DNA of 64,000 nucleotides. Origin: Warburgia ugandensis (Eukaryota; Streptophyta; Magnoliopsida; Canellales; Canellaceae). The stretch spans positions 46,460,057 through 46,524,056 of the forward strand of contig CP141137.1 of the NCBI GenBank assembly GCA_035236585.1, in the 5' to 3' direction. The notes under the pieces were generated by a model, which was not told the DNA's origin, did not search any database, and worked only from the letters and a program-made list of their open reading frames with translations. Positions 23,001-35,000 of the stretch are shown here, piece by piece. Numbering within the stretch: the stretch's first letter is position 1; the number at the start of each line of letters is the position of its first letter. The translations under genes and the position numbers were made by a program.

Positions 23001-26000
23001 ATATTTCCGTAACTGATTTTTTCAGAAAAACAGTAGAAAACCTAAAAACAAACTCAAATCTAGAGCAAAGAAGTATAAAACTCAAATGGAATGTTTTCTT
23101 GTACATATGTAACTAAAACCCATCAAGATCCATGGAAAATAGTTAACAAAAAACAAAAAAATTGAAAAAACAGTGCTGGTTTTTACGTTTTTTTACAGAA
23201 ACTGTAAACAAATGCTAAAATTTGTAAATCCACACCTTTTGTTGCTTAGATCTGTGAAAGATTGAAGAGGAATGGTCGTTTTCACCTTCTCAGTAGGTTG
23301 GAAGATTGAAATTAGGGTTGGAAGGTGAAAAACGAAAAAAAAAAAACGAGGTTTATACGTTACCGGGTAAGTGGCGCACGCCTGGAGTCGGGGCCGCATT
23401 AGGCGCAAGTCGCATCCAGGCGCGCGACTAGTCATGACTAGTCGCGCTGCGACTTAAGTCGCTGCGCCTGGGCTAAGTCGAGTCGCATGCCTTGTGCCTT
23501 CTTGCACCTAGCGACTAGTCGCGCCTGCGACTACATAGCTCCCTGGGCTAGTGATTCAACAGCACTTCCACCCCTTCGAGTTGAGGGAACTGACCTGGTC
23601 CTCGGGATGGCACGATTGCGAACGCTTGGGGAAGTTTCTGCAAATTATCGTGACCTCACTGTGCATTTCGTCGTGCAGGGCTAGAGGGTCACTCTAAAGG
23701 GCGATCCATCCTTGTCACGGTCAGTCTTGTCCTTCAAAGCCTTGCAGCGAGCCTTACCCAGCTCGGGCGCTAGCTATATTGTGGAGTACCAAGGCCTGCA
23801 AGTAGAGAGAGAGACGCACCCACCCCTGGCCCATCCTCGGCTAAGAGTTCTCTTGGACCAGTACACACATCTCTTCAACCAGCCGCTACAACTGCCGGTT
23901 AGCTGGCCACAAGACCACGCTATTAGGGTCCAGGAACATACTTCACCCCTAATATCAGGCCGTATCACTACCCGCACTGTCAAAAGAACGAAATTGAGCG
24001 GATCATCAAGGAATTGTGGGAGGTTGGCATTATCCGAGCAAGCACGAGTCCCTATTCCAGCCCAGTATTGTTAGTCAAAAAGAAAGACGGAGATTGTCAC
24101 TTTTGCATAGATTACCGCGCCCTCAACAAAATCACCATTCCAGATAAGTTTCCTATGCCAACAATTGATGAGTTATTGGACGAATTGGGTGGAGCTACTA
24201 TCTTTTCTAAGTTGGATCTTCAATCCGGGTACTACCAAATTCGCATCAAGGAAGAGGATGTGGCCAAGACGGTGTTTAGGACGCACGAAGGTCACTACGA
24301 GTTCTTGGTCATGCCCTTTGGCTTGACAAATGATCCCTCCACCTTTCAAGCTCTTATGAATGACATCTTCCGTCAGCATCTTTGTAAATTTGTGCTGGTT
24401 TTTTTCGATGACATACTTGTTTGTAGTGCTGACATTAATCTGCATTTAGAACATTTGGAAACTGTTCTCCGACTGTTGGGCTCTCATAAATTGGTGGTTA
24501 ACAAAAAGAAGTGTTGTTTTGCCTAATCTCAATAGGAGTATTTAGGCCATGTTATATCAGCAGGCGGGGTAGCAGCGGAGAGTTCAAAAATTGACTGTAT
24601 GCTCAAATGGCCAACTCCACAAGATGTCAAAGCATTGAGGGGATTCTTGGGTCTCACAGGATACTACTGCAAATTCGTTAAGAACTATGGAATTATTGCT
24701 GTTCCCCTTACCAGTCTACTCAAGAAGGATAGCTTCCATTGGTCCTCGGAGGCACAAAAAGCCTTCGACGAGCTGAAGAGAGCCATGACTTCGGTTCCGG
24801 TATTGACTATTCCCAACTTTAGTAAGCCTTTCATTCTGGAAACCGACGCTTCAGGAGAGGGCATTGGAGCAGTTCTCATGCAGGAGGGAAGGCCAATTGC
24901 CTTCTTCAGTCAAGCCCTCGCCCCCTGCGCCTAGTCCAAGTCTGTATACGAGAGGGAACTCATAGTGGTAGTCCTAGTTGTCTAGAAATGGCGCCATTAT
25001 CTACTAGGCAGGAAGTTCACTATCTTGACAGATCAAACGATTCTTCAATTCCTCATGAACTAATGAGTACTCAATAGTGAGTAGCAAAAATGGCTCATCA
25101 AATTACTTGGCTTTGACTTTGACATTTAATACAAACCAGGACGGCTGAATCGGGTAGCAGATGCCCTCTCCAGAAAGGCTGATAGTGGATACATTGATGG
25201 CTGCACCAACTCGAAACTTGAGAATTCAGCAGGACTGGAGTACACGTCCCACTTACTAGCCCTCTCTACAGTCCAGCACTCAGGATTTCAAGGTCTAGCC
25301 AATGAGATCTGCCAAGATGAAACTCTACGCCCCATCCGACAAGACCTACTGGTTAGCACAAACAGTCACAAGGGGTTCTCTTTAAGGCATGACTGTTAGC
25401 TCTTCTATGACAAATTGGTCATTCCTAAGGCTTCTCATAGAATCCCCACCTTGCTTAAGGAATATCACTCAACTCCGGCTGGTGGGCTTTCAGGTTCCTT
25501 CAGAACTTTCAAAAGGCTTTCTAACGTGGTCTTCTGGAAGGGTATGAGAAAGGACGTTCAGGATTTTGTGGCTGCTTGTGATATATGCTAAAGAAATAAG
25601 TACCAAGCACTCAAACCAGGGGGCCTTCTTCAGCCTTTACCCGTCTCAGAACAAGTTTGGGATGACCTCTCCATGGATTTTATTGGAGGCTTACCAAGAT
25701 CTTAAGGGATGGATAACATTCTGGTAGTTGTAGACCGTCTCTCGAAATACAGCCATTTCCTTCCACTAGGCCACCTGTTTTCTGTTCAAGAGGTTTTCAC
25801 TCTTTTTGTTAAGGAAGTGGTGTGGTTACACGGATACCCTCGTTCCATAGTATCTGACAGGGATCGACTCTCTTTATCAGTCAATTTTGGACAGAACTGT
25901 TCAAGTTGGCTGGGATGGAGCTGAAGATGAGTACAGCTTACCACCCCCAAACGGATGGGCAGACGGAAGTAGTCAACAGATGCCTGGAAACCTACTTACG

Positions 26001-29000
26001 CTGCTTCACTTCCCACCATCCTAAGTTATGGCCCAGGTGGATCTCTTGGGCAGAATTCTAGTACAATACCACATTTCAAGGAGTTGCAGGAATGCCCCCA
26101 TTTAAGGCACTATATGGCCGTGATCCTCCTACCTTATTAAGGCTTTTGGATGAAGGTTCAGTAGTGGAGGCAGTAAACCAACAAATTCGCGACAGGAATG
26201 TCATATTACAAGAGCTAAAAGGTAACTTGTTAATGGCCCAAGCCAGAATGAAATCCCATGCAGACAAGGGCCGTAGGGACGTTCAGTTCCAGATAGGAGA
26301 CCTAGTCTTTCTGAAGCTACAACCCTTTAAGTTCAAAAAGCTGGCTAAACGACCCAATGAGAAGCTTAGCCCCAGGTTTTACGGTCCTTATCCTGTCTTA
26401 GAACAAGTAGGAGAAGTAGCCTACCGCCTGGAATTACCACCCACTATATGCATCCATCCCATTTTCCATGTTTCCCAACTAAAGCCAACCCTGTCCAGTT
26501 CTGCCCAACCTCAACCCCTGCCTACTGGTCTGACTGAAGAGTTGGAACTAGTGGTACATCCCGAATCCATCAAGCAATTCAGGACACTGCCAAATGGTTA
26601 GAAGGAAGTTTTGGTGAAGTGGCAGCATCTGCCTGAGTGTGATAATACTTGGGAGCTCTATAATGTGTTGGACACTCAATTTCCCTCCTTTTGCCTTGAG
26701 GACAAGGTGAAACTACTAGGGGAGGGTAATGTTACATCTCCAATATATTAGACTTACTATAGAAAGACAAGGTAGTTTCAAAAAGAAGCAGAACCGTATA
26801 CAGGTCTGTTGGTAGAAGATTTTTTCAGGTATGCAGAGCTGTTGATAGAAGATTTCCAGGGGATCAGGTGGTTACAAGCCAGTTGGGAAGAGATGTAGTC
26901 AGTTGGTTAGGATATACCCAATATACAGTTAGTATCCAATCTGTTACAGATTATTAGGTAGTTACCAATCAAGGATACACGGTGGATGGGGTGGGAGGAG
27001 AAGGGAAGATAAAAGGAAGAAGATAGGGAGGGGAGAGGGAGGGAGAAAGGAGGAAAGGAGTGGGAAAGTGCAGAGGAGGAACTACGTTCCTAACTTCCTA
27101 CTGGTTTAGCTTTATCTTTGTTGACATGAAATCCTTTGTAATTCTCACCAGCTATCAATAAAATGAGTTCCATTCTTTTTTTCTGCAAGTTGTTCTCCCT
27201 GAACTTGACACCCTAGGACTATCACTTTCTTAGTGAAGTTGGGCATCGGTGTCCTGGATGTGCAGTGGAGGTCCTGCAGAGCATTATGAGCACCAGGCAA
27301 AATGCAGTGTGGTTGTGCAACTCAAGTGAACTGTTAAAGATGAAAAAATAGATAAGCCTGAAGATTCCTATTTTAGTAGCGAAAGATGGAATAACATTTC
27401 TTGGGAGATTACTACAATTTCTTGAGGTAGCTCTCTCTATAGAGTTGGGAATCGGCGCCCTGGATGTGCACAGTGGAGGTCCTGCAGAGCAATATGAGCA
27501 GCGAGCAAAACATGAAGCAGTTGTGCAACTCAAGGTAACTGCTGAAGACGGAAGGATAGATAAGCTTGAGATTCCTGTCCTAGTAATGCGAGATGGAATA
27601 ACTTTTCTTGGGAGATTGCTTCTAATTTCTTGAGTTCATTCCAGAAAAGCCTTAAAACCAGTATCTGCAGTCTAGATGACTCTAGAAGCCAAGGAAAGAT
27701 GTCCTGGATGTGCACTGGGGAGGTTCGTGGGTCATCAGCATCCTGATGTGCACCGTGGAAGTCCTGCAAGCATTATGAGTACTGGGCAAAATGTGATGCA
27801 GTTGCTCAACTCAAGGGAACTGTTGAGATGAAAGAACAGTTAAGCTTGAAGATTCCTATTTTAGTAGTGCGGGATGGAAAAAAAAAATTTGGGTGATGGC
27901 TATCGATTTATTGAGGGTAGCTTTCTTAGCAGAGCTGGACATCGGTCCCCTACATGTGCATAGTGGAGGTCCTGCGGGGCAGTATGAGCACCAGTAAAAC
28001 ATCATGCAGTTGCACAATTCTATGTAACTACTGAAAATGGAAAAATAGATAAGCTTGAAGATTCCTATTTTAGTAATGCGAGATGGGTCAATTTTTCTTG
28101 GGAGATTGCTCCTAATTTCTTGAGTACATTCCAGAAAAGCCTTGAAACCATTATCTGCAGTCTAGATGACTCTAGGAGCCAAAGAACCATATTTTAATGA
28201 GTGATCCAGGATCAAGTTGGAGGAGGGGGCTGGAGGAAGACAAGAAGCCTAGGGTGTCTTAGCATTAATGGGCTTTCATTGTATACTTGTTGATGAGGGA
28301 AGTCCTAAGTGCCGTTATCACATCCCAGGGAGGGTAGCCCAGTGCACGAAGCTCCCTTGTATACAGGGTCTGGGGAAGGGGCCCAAAGTAAAACCATTTA
28401 AAGCTCCCAACGTTTCTCTCCAACACGTCCCAAACCCTTTTTTTTCTTTTCCCCAAAGTGAAAACACATTCAAACTCTTCCTCTCCTCTTCCCCAAAGTA
28501 AAAAATGTTGAACAACCCAATGGTGAGTATGAGAGGGACATCCAAACTCCCTTTTTCTTTAGAAAAATGCCCCAAGCCTTTTCTTCTTTTAGGCCTTTCT
28601 TTCCTTGCTTATTTAGATGACTTTCTTCTTTGAATCCCTCTTTAGAGTCTCTTAAATTTGTCCAGATTCACCACCCCCCTCCCCCCCCCCCCCCCCTCTC
28701 TCTCTCTCTCATCTAAGTATGCAACAATCTCAGCTATTGAATCATTTTGTAATTCATCATTTCTTAGCTGTAAATTTCTTGTTTTTCCACTCCAACCCAA
28801 ATCGTTTTTGAGCTTCCTATTTTTCTCAAATATAACATGTTTTTAACCTTATGGAATACACATTTTTCCAGCTAAGAAACAGGGAGAAAAACATGTAATA
28901 ATGTAGAGTTCTAAGCATGTAAGGATGAGAGAGAATAAGTGCATGTGAGACCAAGCTTTCATGGATTTTATTAATTCTGAAAAAGGGTGGAAATGTGTGG

Positions 29001-32000
29001 GAGTTTTTTGGCTTTGCATGGCTTCATATTCAAGCTTTGTGGGCTAGTGAGTACATTCATGTATGCATGTAATATCTTGCTACTTTTTGTTTTGATAATA
29101 ACAGCACATCTTGTGTAGATAAAGGTGGTCGCATGCACGTGGTTTTCAACAGCTCTTAAAGTGATATGAACCCCCCATAGCACTTTAAACTCTTTCGGTC
29201 TTGGTTATTAATTTGCGGGCCCTTGGTTTCATTTGGATTATAGATTAGCTTTTTTTAAGTTTTGCAGATTGTCGAAAATGCGTCAATCACACCCTTCAAC
29301 TCTAATAATGCAAATGCAAAATAAACCTTAATTAGTGATAAATTGAGTGATTAAAAGGTGTATAAATACATTTTTTAATGATATTATTTGTAATAATTGT
29401 GTGCATACCAAATACCATCAAACTTACATTTTGCTAGTCTTTGAGCAAAAATACAAAAGAGAAAATAAAGATGAAAATAGAAAATCCTAACCACTTTCAT
29501 GGATGCTGTCGTCTGCATTTAGCGTATGTAGAAAGCCTTCAAACCCTTAGATTACCTAACGTAGGACGACATGCAAAATGGCCTAATCTATATAGTGAGA
29601 TCAGATTAGAATCAATTTAAATAAAAATATAAATGAAACAATCACTAGCACTTAAACATATAGAAAAACAACCTTCATAATCATGAATGGCCTACAATGA
29701 ATTATAGGATCTGCAGATCATCTCAGATCTCCACCTATTAAGGTCAAATCAAAGTCTCAATCCGGATCGTCCCTCTAATTGATGAATGGTCCTAATTAAG
29801 CTTCAGATCTAGGGTTTGTAGGAATATAATGCAGGCTAACAACTAAAGATTATTATTGACGCAATCATATAACCACACTCAGCATAGAAATCATCCGATA
29901 AAAGATAAAGTAGAAGAAGATACTCAATGATTGATCAGGATGAAACGATATTACCGTGGCTTCTTATTCAATGCTACTTCACACCCACAAGAAGGAAATT
30001 GAAAAAAAATTAAAAAAAATCCACCCAATTTATGTAATCTCTATTCATTATTCATCCAAAAAACTCCTTACAAGAAGAGAAAAACATCTTAAGTAGGGGA
30101 TGTCCAACCCTAATCTACAGGAGAAGACAAAATTGCCCTTACTTAAGTCATAACATACTAGTAAACCCCATACCCTTAGTGGTAAATGTCCAAAGTGAAA
30201 AAAGAATAAAAACTAAATTATAACATAACATTAAAAAACCTGGGATGATCCCTATCATTACCCATTGGTGGATGAGTTATAGTCTTTTAAAGGTTTCCAA
30301 GAATGATACCTATAAACATTTTCAAAATACAAAACAAAACCTTTATGGTAGTTCCTTTATTTCTCTCAGAGAATTTTCTTCTATTTAGTGTATATTAAAT
30401 ATCCAACTTTAGCATGTTAATAAAGATGAACTATAGTTCAAAATTCTACCATTATGCTAAAGATATTTCATCAGTAATTAAACCACAGAATGTGTGTGTG
30501 TGTGCGCGAATAGCTATCATACACACAATTTCCATTCTCTAAATAAGCTATAACCTAAATTACCATACCAAAATTATGCTTCGATTTTTAAATCTCATAA
30601 GATATAGTTAACACTCAGAGAAAAAAAGTCGCTCTGCAGCAGGTAATAAGAACTCTCATCATATGTAAGCATAATAATTTATATCAAAAACAAATTATCT
30701 CACATATTTCTTAAGAAATAATGTTAAAAAAAAAAATGATAGCTAGTCTCACATAAAGGACATCAACTATCAAGAATGTTGCACTCCACCATAATCCCTA
30801 CTCATTCATTTCCACACCCAAGTCATACCACTATTAAGATCAAGGTAGGTCTTTTACTAGGATGAAAAGTAAGAATTAGTATAAGCTTAAGAGAAAAAAA
30901 AATGAAATACGAGTAAACAAAATGTTTTGAATAATATGTAAAGGTTTTCTAATGAAGTATCAACAATATTCTTTTCATTCATTAGAGTGAACATTGTTAT
31001 TTTCATTGGTTAGCTTTTTCTTTCCCTTTTTTTTTCTTTTATCACTTAATTTTGAGAATAGCATTTTTCCACTTCTGAAGTATTCTGCTTTAAGCCATTT
31101 TGATGTTCATCTCCTAAACTTATATTAGTCACACTCATTCATAAAGATATATTTCCAATAATCTCTACATATTTCCAAAATACAATGGGTAATGGATATA
31201 CTATAGTGTTATAATGAGTAATGGATAATTGGCTTACAAGAAAAGACTATAATGTATAAGCTCAAAAAGATTAACTAGAGAAAAATAACTTAGGTGGCTA
31301 CAGGATCTGGGTTAATCAAGAATGACCTCTATAATTTCCTAGGTTTCACATTACTTAAATGTATCTATAAACTTATGAGATATCTGGTATAGTCTTTAGA
31401 TGATGGTTCTCAATAGTTGACCAAAACAAAGAATAAAGAGACCAACTACAAATTAATGTTCCTTAAAGAAAATCTAAATTTATATATAACCCTCACATAG
31501 AAAGAATGACTCTATTCTCACAAGGGTTGTAAGTTTCTATTAATTTTCTTCAGGATCTCTAAGTTATACTCACCCTTCAACCTAAACTATGTATTTGTGG
31601 CTAATGTGTAATAAATATTTTGAGTTTGATTTTCATGAAAATTTCTAGAAAAGGATAATAAGATGAATTAATTGTATGCAAATATGTAAACAAAGCTAAA
31701 GTTCAAAGATAACTCTAAATTTCTATAGGCCCTTATGGTCCGTCCCTTCCCTGGACCCTGCATAGGAGGGAGTGCACTGGGGCTTCCCCCCCACTCTATC
31801 TTTCTAAAGGAATTTACCATGAAACTTAAAGAAAATTATAATTTTTTAAGCAAAAAAAATGACAAAAAAGACTAAAAAATTAATAAAAAACTAGAATGAA
31901 TATATCAAATTTTGAAATATCCCATCCACAGATGAAAATCAAACATTGTCCTCGTTGTTTAAAACCAGACACCATAGACAACTTTTGTAATAAAGCTGGA

Positions 32001-35000
32001 AGATAAAGGCAAGAACGTGCATACTTGAATGATGTGTATGCTAAATATGATGCATAAGAATTTCCTCAACAAAAGATATGAATTAATAACTGAAAATTTT
32101 TATGCTAACATACACCTATCTTTAATTTCTTCTTCTTGGGTACAACTTGAACTGTAGTGATCCAAATGCTATAAAAAATATGGGACAAAGGATGATGCCT
32201 ACATCTAATAGCTCCAACAACACAACTCTTGCTACTTCCTGTATGTTAGGGTTAAGCTGGATCTACATCTCTCAAAAAAGTTGTACATTCTCCTCAATGT
32301 GATGCATACATATGGTGGGGCTTATACCTTTTATATCCTCTATTATCCACCATAAAGCTGTTTTGTGTTCTTTGGGAACATCAAGTAGCTTACCTTCCTG
32401 TTCCTTATCAAGGTTTGAAAGCGATAATAATATGCAAGGTATTAGAGAAACCTAAACTTTCAAGTAAAGTTGTTAGGTTCAAGGTAGGTGGTTTTTCAAT
32501 AGACAAAGCAGGTATAACCTCTAGAAGTGGAAGATGTTCTAATCTAGTTTCCCATTTAAAAGTATTTATTATTGGGGGAGTATCAAGTAAAGCATTAACT
32601 TCATTAATAGAATTGTGTATGTCAAAATCTAAACTAAAATGAGATAGACAAACCTCGAGTGGATCAGAACTAGATGATAATAGGAACTTGTTGTGCATTA
32701 GGCTCTCATTCATATTAACCTCAAAAGAACTGTCGGAATTTAAATGTTGTTGTTCAGCATTAAAAACATTTAACTTGATTTTTATATTGCCAAAGGACAA
32801 CTTCATAATATCATTCCTATAGTTGATAATGACATTAGATGTAGCTAAGAAAGGCTGTCCCAAAATGATAAGAATCTGACTACTAAGATTCAATGCAGGT
32901 TGAATATCAAGGACAATGAAATCCATTGGAAAGAAAAACTTGCCAACCTGTAATAAAACATCATTAATCACGTCATGAGGATTTTTAATTGATCTATCTG
33001 CCAACTTTAGTGTGGTAATAGTTGGTTTTAACTTGTCTAGACATAATTTCACATAGACAATCTAGTAGTGCCTGTGTGGTCCCCGATGACACAAGATATG
33101 GTTTGGCACAATGGATCCCTAAACTTAGGTTGGGTATTGTACTGAATAATGGAACTAACTTGCTCGGCAAGGAATGCTTTCTTCTGGAAATTAAGATTAC
33201 TCTTTTGTGTACAGAGATCCTTAAGAAATTTGGCATAAGAAGGAATTTCTTTAATTGCGTTGAGCAATGGAATATTGATATGTATTTGAGTAAACACATC
33301 CATTATCTCATTAACATTTGTTCCTTTCTTTACCGGATTCAAACATTGAGGGAAATGGAGCTTTGGAAATATGAGATACCTTAGGAATGGGTTTAGTAGT
33401 AAGGGAATTGTGAGACCTCTCCTTACCTTTCCCTTTCATGCAAATTGATTGGCAAGGCTAAGTCATCACTAATGATAGGATCACATAATGATGTAGAATT
33501 GTGATTTGTTGCTGCACTCAATACAGTGGTATTTTGTCTTTTCTTGTTGGTTCAAGCTTAAGACGGTAGCCAGATTGTGCTTCACCTACCTATAATCTAG
33601 CAAGTTTTTTTACTCCAGAAGCTTTGGCATGCAACATAGGAATACAAGGAAGCAATCAAACAAGCATAAAAAGAGAAAATTCAACAAAAGATACCCTGAG
33701 ACAAGTGAAGAGAACAAAGAAACAGCAGGTTGGAAAGGCTACAAAAAACAAAAGCTTTTTACAGCATAAACAAACATCAGAATATCTGCTCTCAATTCAC
33801 AGTTAACTGATATCAGCCTGTAAATACTTTATCTTAAAAAGACTATCAAAGGCATTAACTAATCTCTGCTCTTAATTGGGCATAAAATCTCATAGCTGCT
33901 GGAAAACATTACAAACCTTTGCGAACTCTTTATTCAGTTTAGAATGCAAAACAATACCATTCAGCAACTTAATACGCTCCAGCATCAATTGAAAATTTGC
34001 AAAAATTCCCAAGCATTGAAGGGCATACACTGGCAATGTTCATACTAAAAAAAGCCATGAGGACCAAATATGCAAAACACTAAGTTCGTACCCAGTCTTT
34101 TCCATTAAATTATGACTGCCTGAGAACCCTCTGCCAAAGCAGTTCTTAAGTTTTGTAGAAGAGGCTCATGATTATTAAGGAAAGAGATTTCATGGTTCTG
34201 CAGGTTCTGTGTTTCACAGACAAATGGGTCCTTTAGATGATGGTATAACATCTTCAAATTGCATGCTATTTTCTATCTTTCTTTCTACTGCAGTTTTATC
34301 ATTTTACACCTTTTGCATACATGATGATCTCTTTTAGACATGTCCGAAGCCTGGCACATTAGAAAATTTCTCACCCTACCAATTAAAAATTGAAAGAAAA
34401 CTCAGAAAAATTCTTTCTTCTGTCCAAGATGTGCACGGGTATCCCAACTTAAAAGCAGGATCTAGAGAACCAAGGCAAAATTGTTTTACCTTCTCTAGTT
34501 AGTAAGTCATTCCATTTAACAAGGGTATGATGCAATATAACTTCCAGCCCTTGGTAGATTCTTGATTCTGTTCCAAGTATCTCTTGTTCCTTGGGTGGTA
34601 ACTGGAAAACTTGGTGGTTTTCTGACTGTCTTCAGATCCTTCTCATTGCTTTTCTTTCTTCTAATACGAAAATGAGGCCAATGTGCTTCCTGTGTGATGG
34701 AATTTGCTTGTGTGGCCTACAATATTCCTCAGGACAAAGATGTTTTTCATTGATATCACTTTTTCGGACAGAAAATTGAACTACTGATTCCTTTGAAACC
34801 ATATATTGGGAAATTGATTTTTGTCTGTTTCTTCAAGGTTCACAAATTGTCCTCTCTGGGGTGTCAGCTGGAGCCCAATTCAGTGTGAAATAAGCTCAAG
34901 TTTTGAACTGGTTATGTGAATCTTAGTATGGATTAATTTGATTCCCCACTTTCACAATCCCCCCCCTCTCTTCCTCTTCCCCCTTTTGGATCTTCCTAGG

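Larger units (their letters stand above)
20605..27224 (+). mobile_element. Ty3/gypsy LTR retrotransposon fossil with chromodomain
   Basis: The two LTRs begin TGTTAC and end CTATCA. After the first comes TGGTATTAGAGC, close to the usual initiator-Met tRNA primer site. A purine-rich AGGGGAGGG tract precedes the second. The parts are in the Ty3 order: gag about 21290-22040, zinc-knuckle and protease remnants 22150-22560, reverse transcriptase 23960-24530, RNase H from 24600, integrase about 25430-26030, and a chromodomain-like end at 26550-26690. That order and the chromodomain make it a chromovirus; the clade was not resolved. Direct flanks CTTTA and CTTTC look like a 5-bp target duplication. 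The LTRs differ at roughly a dozen positions, so it is fairly young. It is broken, with roughly ten breaks, and carries a DNA transposon at 22570-23538. Confidence 0.93.

Noticed and set aside
28671-28710. C run and CT run as a possible regulatory polypyrimidine tract
   Set aside because: Simple low-complexity repeat deep inside a 15.6-kb intron and far from any splice site.
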